NCBI GenBank assembly: GCA_938003855.1
Contig: CALKXD010000174.1
Location: forward strand, 1 to 38,313
Reading direction: 5' to 3'
Length of the DNA stretch: 38,313 nt
Origin: an uncultured Granulosicoccaceae bacterium
GTDB lineage: Bacteria; Pseudomonadota; Gammaproteobacteria; Granulosicoccales; Granulosicoccaceae
A program made the translations under genes and the position numbers. This document shows, one piece after another, positions 1 to 8,045 of the stretch (position 1 is the first letter of the stretch; each line of letters starts with the position of its first letter). The notes beneath the pieces were generated by a model. That model searched no databases. It was not told the DNA's origin and was given only the letters and a program-made list of their open reading frames with translations.

Positions 1-2
1 GG

Positions 3-188
3 GGTGGCTGCACTGCGTTGATGGTGAGCGTGTTGCTTTGGGTGTCTTTCGGGGTCGTTTGTTGGCGGGTTTTCGGTGAACTGACAAGAATTTCGGGCGG
101 ATTCAAATTTGTGTGGCTGGCAGATGGCGTTGTCGCAAGGCATGAAGTAACCACCGTATCCGGTCAGGCGGTATACTGCGGATCGTAA
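3..188 (+). other. possible 3' end of an upstream ORF (uncertain)
   Basis: One frame stays open from the window edge to a TAA at 186-188, about 61 codons. It reads as a hydrophobic stretch (ALMVSVLLWVSFGVVCW) followed by a polar tail. It could be the C-terminus of a membrane protein cut by the window edge, or chance. I recognise no family. A TATACT hexamer at 172-177 lies just before the next gene, but no convincing -35 sits at the right spacing. Confidence 0.15.
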
Positions 189-211
189 TCGACAATGCAT
201 ACAGGAAAAAC

Positions 212-1093
212 ATGAGTACGATCGGATTTATCGGACTGGGCCTGATGGGCTCCGCAATGGTCAATCGTCTGCAGGACAAGGGCTACAAAGTAAACGTGGT
301 GGCGAATCAGTCGCGCACCAATATTGATGCGGCCATCGCCCGTGGGGCAGTTGAATTTCCCAGTGCGCGGGAACTCGCCGCAAACAGCGATATTGTCATG
401 CTGTGCATGGGCACCTCTGCCCAGGTTGAGAGCCGTGTAGAAGGCGATGACGGCATCATAGCGGGATTAAAAGCCGGTGGTGTGGTCATTGATTTTGGTA
501 CTTCTCTTCCTGCATCAACGCGTAAGCTGGGAGACGCGGTCGCAAAAGCTGGCGGGCACTTTCTTGACGGGCCGCTCGGTCGGACACCGGCACATGCACT
601 GGATGGGTTGTTGAACATCATGTGCTCGGGTGATAAAGGTGCCTTCGACCAGATTCGTCCGGTACTCGAAGACCTTGGCGAAAACGTTTTCCATCTGGGT
701 GACCTGGGATCAGGGCATACCATAAAACTGATCAACAACTTTCTCGGTATGACGATAGCCAATGCAATGTCCGAAGCGTTTGCGATGGCTGATGTGCAGG
801 GTGTCGATCGGCAGTCGCTGTATGATGTGATGTCTGCCGGTCCGCTTCATTGCGCCATGATGGATTTTGTCAAAGGGTATGGTGTTGACGGTGATCCTTC
901 GCAACTGGCGTTCGCCATTAAAAACGCGGCTAAGGATGTCGGGTACTACTCGACGATGGCCAACGATGCCGGCGCGGAGAGCATAATGTCCCGATCTACT
1001 CTGCAGGGGCTCACCGAAGCAAACGACGCTGGACGTGGAGATCAGATGGTGTCGCAGATGGTGGATTTTTACAGCGAGAAAATGAAATCCTAA
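212..1093 (+). CDS. NAD(P)-dependent beta-hydroxyacid dehydrogenase (3-hydroxyisobutyrate dehydrogenase family)
   Basis: A 293-residue protein, the usual length for the 3-hydroxyisobutyrate / tartronate-semialdehyde / 6-phosphogluconate dehydrogenase superfamily. The N-terminal Rossmann motif GFIGLGLMGSAM is at residues 5-16. The substrate-binding segment follows as DGPLGRTPAHA near residue 118. The catalytic-lysine helix is GHTIKLINNFLG near 167-178, with the expected K and N residues. The enzyme oxidises a short 3-hydroxy acid to its semialdehyde in the cytoplasm, but the exact substrate cannot be read. AGGA eight bases before the ATG supports the start. The gene stands alone, convergent with the oxygenase pair downstream. 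Glyoxylate/succinic semialdehyde reductase is an equally possible activity. Confidence 0.9.
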   Translation: MSTIGFIGLGLMGSAMVNRLQDKGYKVNVVANQSRTNIDAAIARGAVEFPSARELAANSDIVMLCMGTSAQVESRVEGDDGIIAGLKAGGVVIDFGTSLPASTRKLGDAVAKAGGHFLDGPLGRTPAHALDGLLNIMCSGDKGAFDQIRPVLEDLGENVFHLGDLGSGHTIKLINNFLGMTIANAMSEAFAMADVQGVDRQSLYDVMSAGPLHCAMMDFVKGYGVDGDPSQLAFAIKNAAKDVGYYSTMANDAGAESIMSRSTLQGLTEANDAGRGDQMVSQMVDFYSEKMKS

Positions 1094-1110
1094 GCCGACC
1101 GCTGGCTTAG
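1090..1110 (+). terminator. weak hairpin at the end of the dehydrogenase gene
   Basis: CTAAGCC at 1090-1096 and GGCTTAG at 1104-1110 form a perfect 7-bp stem with a 7-base loop overlapping the stop codon. No T-run follows (ACGGTGGGTTTGG), so intrinsic termination is uncertain. Confidence 0.3.
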
Positions 1111-1276
1111 ACGGTGGGTTTGGTTATTGTCGAATTGTGCTGTTGCTCATTAATCGGTCAGCAGATTATGGTGATCGTGAACCGGGCGTGGGGCAGGCAA
1201 TAAAGCCACCGACCGCAGAGTTATGTGCGCTGGAAATTTGTGTTCGCCGTATCACACTGACTATCTCGCAAACTTA

Positions 1277-1951
1277 CTAGGGTTCGGCCCACAGACGGAT
1301 CAGGTTGCTGTAGCTGCGATCTACTGTGGTGGTAACCTGAGCATTCGGGGTCGCAGTATGCAAGGCCTGACGAGCGTCGTCCAGGTCGGCTAGAATCTCG
1401 CGCTTGTGCGGATCACGGACCATACTTTGTGCCCATAGAATTGCGGCAATGCGCACGCCACTGGTAATCTGAGTGACTTCGTGCAAACTGGATGCCGGGT
1501 AGGCAACTGCACTACCGGCATTCAGTTTGACAGGGGTATTGCCAAATTGGGTTGTGATGTTGAGCTCACCGCCGCTGTAGGTTTCCGGGTCTGTCAGAAA
1601 TACCGTGATGGCGATATCCGCTCTGTACAGTGCATTGCCGGTGCCCATAACCGGGTCATCTATATGCGGCGCATAGGCCATGCCGGTGCGGTAGCGTGAG
1701 ACAAAAGCGGCAGATAGTCTGGTTGGCAGGCACCGTCGTTGAAACTCAGGATGGTGGTAAAGGCGGTTGGCGACAATGTTATTGATCTTTATCCAGCTGT
1801 CACAGGATTGATCCATCTCTTCGTTGCTTTTGCCATGCGCTGCATGGCTGCCTGCGCTGTGCCTGCCGTGTTTCCAGCCGGCGACATCGATTAGCTCGTA
1901 TACCTGCTGTAGTTCTTCGGCGCTGACAACATTACTGATTCTGGCTAGCAT
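1277..1951 (-). CDS. PiuC/YbiX-like PKHD-type Fe(II)/2-oxoglutarate hydroxylase
   Basis: A 224-residue protein matching the PKHD-type hydroxylase family (PiuC/YbiX), normally about 225 residues. The iron triad is visible as H96-x-D98 in YAPHIDDPVMG and H157 in SSLHEVTQI. R167 in SGVRIAAILWAQS is the likely 2-oxoglutarate carboxylate ligand, and the C-terminal helical region typical of PiuC is present. In other bacteria PiuC often neighbours TonB siderophore receptors, but none is seen here. Its start lies 13 bp after the stop of the upstream oxygenase gene on the same strand, so the two probably form one transcript. The physiological substrate of this family is not established. Confidence 0.88.
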   Translation of the reverse strand: MLARISNVVSAEELQQVYELIDVAGWKHGRHSAGSHAAHGKSNEEMDQSCDSWIKINNIVANRLYHHPEFQRRCLPTRLSAAFVSRYRTGMAYAPHIDDPVMGTGNALYRADIAITVFLTDPETYSGGELNITTQFGNTPVKLNAGSAVAYPASSLHEVTQITSGVRIAAILWAQSMVRDPHKREILADLDDARQALHTATPNAQVTTTVDRSYSNLIRLWAEP

Positions 1952-1964
1952 GATGTATCAGCGC

Positions 1965-2555
1965 TCATGCAAATAGAACCCAGGTGGTGGCTATATATTT
2001 TACGCCGTGCTGCAGCGTGACGCCGCGATGCTCGTGTGTCCAGAATGGCGGGAATATAAGCAGCTTGCCGGTTTCCGGTGTGACCTTGATCTGCTGGTGT
2101 TTGAATTCTGTTTCACCGCCCGGTCCTTCTACATCGTTTAAATACCAGATAGCTACCAGTTGCCGATCACTGAATGAATGACTGCCGCTGTCCACATGCC
2201 AGTGAAAATACTCGCCGGGCAGGGTGCGTTGAATGGCGTAGCCGTAGTCTTTAAAACGCCCTGAAAAAAATGCATTACGCTCCCGCATAAAGCGCATCAC
2301 CGAGGCGATAGACGAAAACAAACTGCGGTCGATATCCTGCCAATGTGGCTTGCCGCTGATTACCAGATCAGTTGATCTTTTAATTTGCAGGTTCTCTTGT
2401 TCGGTCTGGCCCACACGGCCGGCGTACTGCTCGTCTGTGGCGTTTTCGAAACGGTTAATGATGTCGGCGCAGAGATCGCTCTGCAGAGCTTGCTCGACAC
2501 AGTAGATATGGCTGTGTGGTTGAATCTCCTGGGGCGTGGGGGTGTCTGAACTCAT
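1965..2555 (-). CDS. 2OG-Fe(II) oxygenase, prolyl-4-hydroxylase-like
   Basis: With the ATG at 2553-2555 the product has 196 residues. The double-stranded beta-helix motifs are H120-x-D122 (FHWHVDSGS), a distal His in FWTHEHRGV (174 or 176), and K186 in GVKYIATTW. A lysine at that place as 2OG anchor is typical of the prolyl-4-hydroxylase branch. An in-frame start at 2630 would add a 25-residue Pro/His-rich leader without any family resemblance, so the shorter start is preferred. It is the first gene of a two-gene unit with the PiuC-like gene and is divergent from the gene starting at 2696. The substrate (protein prolyl residue or small molecule) cannot be inferred. Confidence 0.82.
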   Translation of the reverse strand: MSSDTPTPQEIQPHSHIYCVEQALQSDLCADIINRFENATDEQYAGRVGQTEQENLQIKRSTDLVISGKPHWQDIDRSLFSSIASVMRFMRERNAFFSGRFKDYGYAIQRTLPGEYFHWHVDSGSHSFSDRQLVAIWYLNDVEGPGGETEFKHQQIKVTPETGKLLIFPPFWTHEHRGVTLQHGVKYIATTWVLFA

Positions 2556-2695
2556 CTGAGGTATTGGTCCTGGTCCCGGGTGGCACTGGTGCGATTGTAA
2601 AAACAAGGCGATGTGCGTGTAGAATAACACGCAGTCACAAACACAGTCTGGCGCGCCTGTCGCTTAAGGGGCATTACCGGGGAGGTTATATTTCA

Positions 2696-3295
2696 GTGGT
2701 AGTAAGGCGGATCAAGGATCGCTGGCATAACTCAACGCCTGATAGTTCAACGCGTGTGGTGCTGAGTGAGAAAACTCTCAATGATCAGGCCAGCGCGCTG
2801 GCCTATATTATCTGGAAGCTGGCGTTGAACAAGGCGATCAACCTGCACGCGGAGGACTTTCGTTACGATGACGATCATCAGCGTATTGGTGTGATCAGTG
2901 AGTTTGTCGCATTTCAGATTCAACACGTTGATCGACTCAGTCATCAGCACGGGTTGGGTGCTGACCGGCAGAACTTCCTGCAGTCATTGTGCGGGCATGT
3001 GGCTGAGCAAGTACAGGATAACCTCACTGACATTGCCGGCCCCGGTAACTATAAGCTGCCTTTTATCTCGTTACTTAACCGGCGATTTGCCGACTACGCC
3101 GACTTTGACTACCAGGGCAAATCCCTTGGCTACGGAGCGCTTCGCTACCTCGGCCATAGAGTGCTTGAACTAATGGGGGAGGATCAAACGAATCGCTGGG
3201 TGGTTGATCAGATTATTGAGATCGATGCACCAGAGATGATTGAGCAAGTTACCCGCTCAGCGACGCGTCTTTTCGGTTGGGAATCGGCTGATTGA
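2696..3295 (+). CDS. hypothetical protein, about 199 residues
   Basis: I do not recognise this family. An upstream in-frame ATG at 2516 would run into the divergent oxygenase gene and give an unlikely leader. A GTG at 2696 is preceded ten bases earlier by GGGGAGG (2679-2685), a strong ribosome binding site, so it is chosen. The product is soluble and largely helical in appearance, rich in His, Asp and aromatic residues. A middle segment (LSHQHGLGADRQNFLQSLCGH) is followed by a region with FADYADFDY and a helical C-terminus ending GWESAD. There is no signal peptide or membrane segment. It may be monocistronic; a short spacer separates it from the small protein at 3410. Confidence 0.7.
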   Translation: MVVRRIKDRWHNSTPDSSTRVVLSEKTLNDQASALAYIIWKLALNKAINLHAEDFRYDDDHQRIGVISEFVAFQIQHVDRLSHQHGLGADRQNFLQSLCGHVAEQVQDNLTDIAGPGNYKLPFISLLNRRFADYADFDYQGKSLGYGALRYLGHRVLELMGEDQTNRWVVDQIIEIDAPEMIEQVTRSATRLFGWESAD

Positions 3296-3409
3296 GCTGG
3301 TGCGAGCGACTATTGACTGTGCGTTTTTTGCGTCGTCTGCGAGTGGCTGCGGCAATACTATGCAATTAGATATATTTGAACAGCGATGCGCTTGAATTAA
3401 GCTGTAAAC

Positions 3410-3610
3410 ATGGAAAAACCAGACTATCACGCCACACTGAAGAAAATGCAGGACGCCGGAGTCAAAGCTGAGTATGCGCATGGATGGGCGAGTGGTGCGC
3501 TCGGAAATACCCTGCTCGAAGAGCAGCGCGTCACTGACGCCTACACGGCAGGCTACGAGGACGGCGAAAACGGCGTTCATGACGGCTACACCCAATGGAT
3601 TTCCAACTAA
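3410..3610 (+). CDS. small acidic hypothetical protein (66 residues)
   Basis: The ORF encodes 66 residues with balanced amphipathic composition. It has two Gly/Ala-Tyr-rich segments, EYAHGWASGALGN and YTAGYEDGENGVHDGY, which look like a duplicated A/G-Y-x-x-G helical-turn motif. It contains no cysteine and no membrane segment. The upstream region has only a weak purine stretch before the ATG. Overlapping frames give only low-complexity shadows, which favours this reading. The function is unknown. Confidence 0.5.
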   Translation: MEKPDYHATLKKMQDAGVKAEYAHGWASGALGNTLLEEQRVTDAYTAGYEDGENGVHDGYTQWISN

Positions 3611-3851
3611 TGGTTACCTGCAGCGCATGATGCCGGTTACAGCGTGTTTTTCCGCTGGCGGTCGGAAAACCTCGACAGCGGGTATAGTGTACAGGAACCA
3701 GCACCAGCGCCATCCGCTGTAGTTGTTGAGATTGAAAAGCACACCCGTCAGTGAGGTAGCCCTCGGGCGCGAACTGGCACCGAAGCAGTATTGGCTTATC
3801 AAAAGAGTCAATTAGCCATCTACGATAAATAATATCGACACGGGGAATAGA

Positions 3852-5126
3852 ATGACTGACATATCCAGAAGACACTTCACAGCGTTGCTGGGTGCCGGCG
3901 CGGCGTCAATGGCGATACCTTATCGCAGCAACGCTCAGGCGAAACCCAAAGTAGTGGTCATCGGAGGTGGTGCTGCAGGCGCTACCGCGGCACGCTACCT
4001 GGCAAAAGATTCGGATGGCGGTATAGATGTCACGCTTATTACCGCATCAGAAACCTACACGACCTGTTTTTTCTCGAATCTGTATCTGGGTGATTTCCGA
4101 AGCTTCGAATCTATTACCCACAACTACAAAAAGATCGCATCAGACTATGGCGTTAATGTCGTGCAGGGTTATGCCACAGAAGTCGACCGTGGTGGCAAGA
4201 TGGTGAAACTGGCTGACGGTGCCTCTGTACCGTATGACCGTCTGGTGGTAGCACCGGGTATTGACCTGAAATACGACAGTGTTGCCGGTTACTCCGAAGA
4301 AGCCGCTGAAATCGCCCCGCATGCCTGGCAGGCCGGCGCGCAGACGCAATTGCTGAAGAGCAAGATAGATGCGCTGCAAAATGGCGAAAATATCGTCATG
4401 GTGCCACCACCGAACCCGTACCGCTGCCCGCCGGGGCCGTATGAGCGGGTATCGATGATGGCGCATATTCTCAAAACGCGCGGATTGACCGACAGCAAGA
4501 TCATCGTCCTCGACCCGAAGCCCAAGTTCTCTAAACAGGGCTTGTTTCAGGAGGGATGGGATAAGCACTATGAAGGCATGGTCGAATGGTACGGCCCGGA
4601 TGTTCATGGAGGTATTGCCGGTGTCGATGCTGCCGCCGGGTCAGTCGAGACAGACTTTGATACCTTCGAGGGGGCAGTACTGAATGTTATTCCCGCGCAA
4701 ATGGCCGGTGTCATAGCCGGTAATTCAGGGCTCACCAACGACACCGGTTTCTGCCCGATTGAGGCGGAGTCCATGCGATCAACGATAGACAAAAACATCT
4801 ATGTGATCGGCGACGCCAGTATTGCCTTTGCCATGCCCAAGTCTGGCTTTTCGGCTAACAGTCAGGCCAAGGTAGCAGCCATGAATATACGCGGTGAGTT
4901 GCTGAGTTCTAAAGTGTTCCCCGCAAAATACAGCAATACCTGCTGGAGCCTGATTGCCACCGACGATGGCGTGAAAGTCGGAGCGCAGTACGCCGCGGTA
5001 GACGGCGAGATCGCAGCGACCTCTAAATTTATCAGTGCCACCGGTGAAGAGGCAGCGCTTCGCAAGACCACTTACGAAGAGTCGATTGGCTGGTATGACG
5101 GTATAACGTCTGATATTTTCGGCTAG
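3852..5126 (+). CDS. fccB: flavocytochrome c sulfide dehydrogenase flavoprotein subunit (FccB/SoxF type)
   Basis: A 424-residue periplasmic FAD protein. Residues 1-30 are a Tat signal (SRRHF then a hydrophobic stretch ending NAQA). The dinucleotide fold GGGAAGATAA is at 38-47. The redox-disulfide positions of the family appear as C192 in YRCPPGPYER and C301 in GFCPIEAES; C72 in TTCFFSNLY is a further conserved-looking cysteine. The C-terminal FCSD flavin-binding domain carries NTCWSLIA. Family members oxidise sulfide to sulfane sulfur and pass electrons to a c-type cytochrome. GGGGAA just upstream supports the start. No cytochrome subunit gene (FccA/SoxE) lies beside it. The persulfide dioxygenase-like gene at 6305 makes a sulfur role more likely. 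Confidence 0.9.
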   Translation: MTDISRRHFTALLGAGAASMAIPYRSNAQAKPKVVVIGGGAAGATAARYLAKDSDGGIDVTLITASETYTTCFFSNLYLGDFRSFESITHNYKKIASDYGVNVVQGYATEVDRGGKMVKLADGASVPYDRLVVAPGIDLKYDSVAGYSEEAAEIAPHAWQAGAQTQLLKSKIDALQNGENIVMVPPPNPYRCPPGPYERVSMMAHILKTRGLTDSKIIVLDPKPKFSKQGLFQEGWDKHYEGMVEWYGPDVHGGIAGVDAAAGSVETDFDTFEGAVLNVIPAQMAGVIAGNSGLTNDTGFCPIEAESMRSTIDKNIYVIGDASIAFAMPKSGFSANSQAKVAAMNIRGELLSSKVFPAKYSNTCWSLIATDDGVKVGAQYAAVDGEIAATSKFISATGEEAALRKTTYEESIGWYDGITSDIFG

Positions 5127-5405
5127 CTTAAATCAGGTAGTTGAAAAGCGGTGGCTTGGGTTGTACGGCATTGCTTGTCGCACAATCTGATCGTGCTCCT
5201 CCGTTCAGGGAGGGGCGGCACTTGCAAATCGGCGACTCTGTTTGTCGCGTCCTCTATCAAGGGCTGACACCTCCGGTCGGCTCTTGACCGGTGTGGCTGT
5301 GGAGCGCCTGCGGCGGTCGTCCATCAAACGGCGGTCAAGGGTTATCGCTTGTCCACGGGCTCGTGTACGCTGTGCAGGACTCAATAACACAGCAGGCGGT
5401 AATCA

Positions 5406-6161
5406 TTGCAACAGGCAGATACAGGTGCATCCCGGGTCGCCATTGTCACTGGCGGTGCGGCGCGCATCGGCGCGGCTATCGTCGAGCGCTTGCACGCGGA
5501 TGGTTACCGGGTCCTTATTCATTATCGAAATTCGGCGTCAGCAGCCGGGTCTCTGGCCAGCCGCTGTAATGCGGTTCGCCCCGACTCCGCGATAGCCTTT
5601 GCCGCAGATCTGGCCGACCACGACAGCGCCCTGCCTATTGTCAATGCCGCACTTGATCGGTGGCACAGAGTCGATCTGCTGGTTAACAATGCCAGTGAGT
5701 TTTTTCCGACACCCCTGGGGACGATCACGCAAGCTGTGCTGCAGCAGTTGTTTGCCGCCAATTTCGCTGCGCCGTTGTTTTTGTCCCAGGCCGCCTGGCC
5801 TGAGCTTCGGGAACGGTCCGGCAGTGTTGTCAATATTGTCGATATCTACGCGCAAAGTCCGCTGAAAGAGCACACGGTGTACTGTACGTCGAAAGCCGCA
5901 CTGGAGATGCTGACCAAGTCACTGGCATTGGAGTTCGCCCCGCATGTTAACGTCAACGGCGTAGCACCCGGGGCGATACTGTGGCCGGAAGGGCCGGCCG
6001 GCCTCAGCGATAAGCAACAGCAGCAGAAACTGTCGGCAATACCGTTGCAACGCAAAGGTGAGCCAAGCGATATTGCCGGGGCGGTGGCGTATTTAGCGAG
6101 CCCGGCTGCGAGCTATATCACCGGCCAGATTATCTCAATTGATGGTGGGCGCTCTCTGTAG
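5406..6161 (+). CDS. SDR oxidoreductase, pteridine reductase-like
   Basis: A 251-residue short-chain dehydrogenase. The cofactor motif TGGAARIG is at 15-22; its Arg after AA is typical of NADPH-dependent pteridine reductases. NNAS (94-97) is followed by FFPTPLG. The catalytic residues are D146-x-Y148 (VDIYAQSPL) and Y159-x-x-x-K163. The Asp in place of Ser and the long KEHTVYCTSKAAL loop are hallmarks of the PTR1/FolM group, which reduces dihydrobiopterin or dihydrofolate. The start is a TTG at 5406, the only plausible initiator in front of the Rossmann strand, with a GGCGG-like purine stretch upstream. The 279 bases before it hold no recognisable gene. Confidence 0.85.
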   Translation: MQQADTGASRVAIVTGGAARIGAAIVERLHADGYRVLIHYRNSASAAGSLASRCNAVRPDSAIAFAADLADHDSALPIVNAALDRWHRVDLLVNNASEFFPTPLGTITQAVLQQLFAANFAAPLFLSQAAWPELRERSGSVVNIVDIYAQSPLKEHTVYCTSKAALEMLTKSLALEFAPHVNVNGVAPGAILWPEGPAGLSDKQQQQKLSAIPLQRKGEPSDIAGAVAYLASPAASYITGQIISIDGGRSL

Positions 6162-6304
6162 TCTGAGCTACCATTGTCAGCAGGCGTCGATAGCAGCCGC
6201 GTACCGGTTTAGCCGGGGCTGTCGTTGGATTTTTCAGCCGCCGGGTGTCTGCACAGGCGCAATGACACCACTTTATTCTTGAACAGCAGCATGGAATAAC
6301 ACCA

Positions 6305-7171
6305 ATGAATAATCCTGCGGTAACGTCGTTTTTCGACGCAGCAACCAACACCATCAGCCACATTGTGGCCGACCCGTCGACGTCACGCTGTGCTGTGGTT
6401 GACTCACTGCTGGACTATGACGGTGCCTCCGGCCGAACCAGTACCGAATCAGCCGATGCCATTATTGCTAAAGTAAAGGAGCTCGGGCTGACGGTTGAGT
6501 GGATTATCGATACTCATGTGCATGCGGATCATGTGACCGGCGCCCATTACATAAAAGAGCAGATTGGCGGCAAGACCGGTATCGGTTCGATGATCACCGA
6601 AGTGCAGAAAGTCTTCGGTGAAATATTTAACGAAGGGCAGACCTTTCATACGGATGGCCGTCAGTTCGACCATTTGTTTGTCGACAACGAGACCTACCGC
6701 GTCGGCAACCTTGAGTGCAAAGCCATCCATACCCCGGGGCATACGTCAGCGTGCATGGTGCACTCAATCGGTGGATCATTGTTTGTGGGTGATACTTTGT
6801 TTATGCCTGATTTCGGTACCGCACGCTGTGATTTTCCCGGCGGTGACGCCGCTTTGCTGTATGACTCCATTCAGCGCATTTTCACCTTGCCCGAAGATTC
6901 CCCGATGTACATGTGTCACGACTACAAAGCCCCGGGCAGAGATGAATTTGCCTGGCAGACAACTGTGGGCGAACAGAAGCGAAATAACGTGCAGGTGAAT
7001 GAGTCAATCAGTAAGGCTGAGTTTGTCAAAATGCGCAGTACACGGGACGAAAAACTCGGCACACCGAAACTGATGGTGCCATCCGTACAGATCAACATGC
7101 GCGCCGGCGAACTGCCCGACCCGGAAGGTAATGGTTTGCGTTACATCAAGGTACCCTTGAACGCGTTGTAG
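6305..7171 (+). CDS. MBL-fold metallohydrolase, persulfide (sulfur) dioxygenase-like (Blh/ETHE1 group)
   Basis: A 288-residue metallo-beta-lactamase-fold protein. The metal motif H71-x-H73-x-D75-H76 (THVHADHVTG) is intact, as are His of HTPGHTSACM and the Asp of VGDTLF. The segment TARCDFPGGDA followed by LYDSIQRIFTLP and CHDYKAPGR is the signature arrangement of persulfide dioxygenases of the Blh/ETHE1 group rather than glyoxalase II. Such enzymes convert glutathione persulfide to sulfite and GSH in the cytosol. Together with the sulfide dehydrogenase flavoprotein two genes upstream, this suggests a short sulfide detoxification route. The ribosome site before the ATG is weak. Confidence 0.86.
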   Translation: MNNPAVTSFFDAATNTISHIVADPSTSRCAVVDSLLDYDGASGRTSTESADAIIAKVKELGLTVEWIIDTHVHADHVTGAHYIKEQIGGKTGIGSMITEVQKVFGEIFNEGQTFHTDGRQFDHLFVDNETYRVGNLECKAIHTPGHTSACMVHSIGGSLFVGDTLFMPDFGTARCDFPGGDAALLYDSIQRIFTLPEDSPMYMCHDYKAPGRDEFAWQTTVGEQKRNNVQVNESISKAEFVKMRSTRDEKLGTPKLMVPSVQINMRAGELPDPEGNGLRYIKVPLNAL

Positions 7172-7372
7172 TCATCTGCCACATAGGATAAACCCGCTTT
7201 AATGTGGTGGGTGGGATACTTTATAAGCTTTTTGGCCTTTGACGCAGCATTTGTGAATCACTGATAAATGTCGCCTGCGTGCAATATTTAGTGCTGCAGT
7301 TTCATTCTTTGAGATTGACTGGTTTGTGTGTCATAAAAAACACATAAAAACAGTGTTGAGATAAAGCGCTGC

Positions 7373-7866
7373 GAGCTGATCGAGATATCGATCGGCCAAC
7401 GCGTCGACAGCCACTCCGTGGAAATGAGTCGATTGACGAGTACCGTTCCTGTCAGGTCTGGACAGGTAGCGAATTCAACTACTGGCTGATGACGTTCGAC
7501 ATTGTTGGAAAAACGGCATAAAGAAGCTAGTGCTCCGCTCGGCTTTAGCTGTATAGAATAGGGCTATTGACTGATTGCAGTTGATGCAGGAAATAACTTA
7601 GCCCGATGCCGTATGCACAATGAAGATGGCCGTGCCCACTGTATGACTCAGCGCTTTGATCGACCCGCAGGCGGAGGGCGTCTGCACGATCAGTCGCTGG
7701 AAGCACTAATTTTGATGTTGCCTACAGCGACAATCTGACGGGGGATTGGACATCGACAGATCAGATGTGCAGGCAAGGCAAACACGACGGATCCAAACGA
7801 GACAATCTAATCGCATTTGCGGCCCGTAAACAGTGGCGCGACTATGCCGAACGTGCCGGTGTCTGA
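7373..7866 (+). pseudogene. decayed HipA-family serine/threonine kinase toxin
   Basis: No frame is open, but successive segments in alternating frames read as a HipA-family protein. Frame 2 at 7373-7462 gives ELIEISIGQRV, then VRSGQV. Frame 1 at 7471-7518 gives EFNYWLMTFDIVGK. Frame 2 at 7541-7707 gives GFSCIE-stop-GY-stop-LIAVDAG, NEDGRAHCMTQRFDR and GGGRLHDQSLEAL. Frame 1 at 7711-7866 gives FDVAYSDNLTGDWTSTDQM, then KRDNLIAFA, WRDYAERAGV and a stop. These match in order the family motifs RSGQV, YWLxKFDGV, NGRxHFMTxRFDR, LHMQSL, AYDVTYxxNPxGxWT and the C-terminal WPEFAEEAGV. The catalytic core between LEAL and FDVAY is deleted, and at least three frameshifts and two internal stops are present. 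No hipB remnant was recognised. The flanks 7172-7372 and 7867-8045 show nothing else. Confidence 0.75.
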
Positions 7867-8045
7867 ACAGCACGTTACGCAAATCGAAAGCGCGTTCAGG
7901 CGGGAGTTGAGCGGCTGCAGGTCATTGTCCTTCGTGCGAGGCTTGTCAGGGGGTCTGTGTTCTGTCTGGACAAAAATATGTAAATTCATATAATATTTCC
8001 CGGTAAGGATTGGGCCGTCGGTTCATCCACCGGGAGACCTGGAAC

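Noticed and set aside
2516-2695. N-terminal extension of the 199-residue hypothetical protein
   Set aside because: Overlaps the start of the divergent oxygenase gene; the GTG at 2696 has a far better ribosome site.
5242-5595. Arg-rich plus-strand ORF before the pteridine-reductase-like gene
   Set aside because: Low-complexity composition; overlaps the real SDR gene in another frame.
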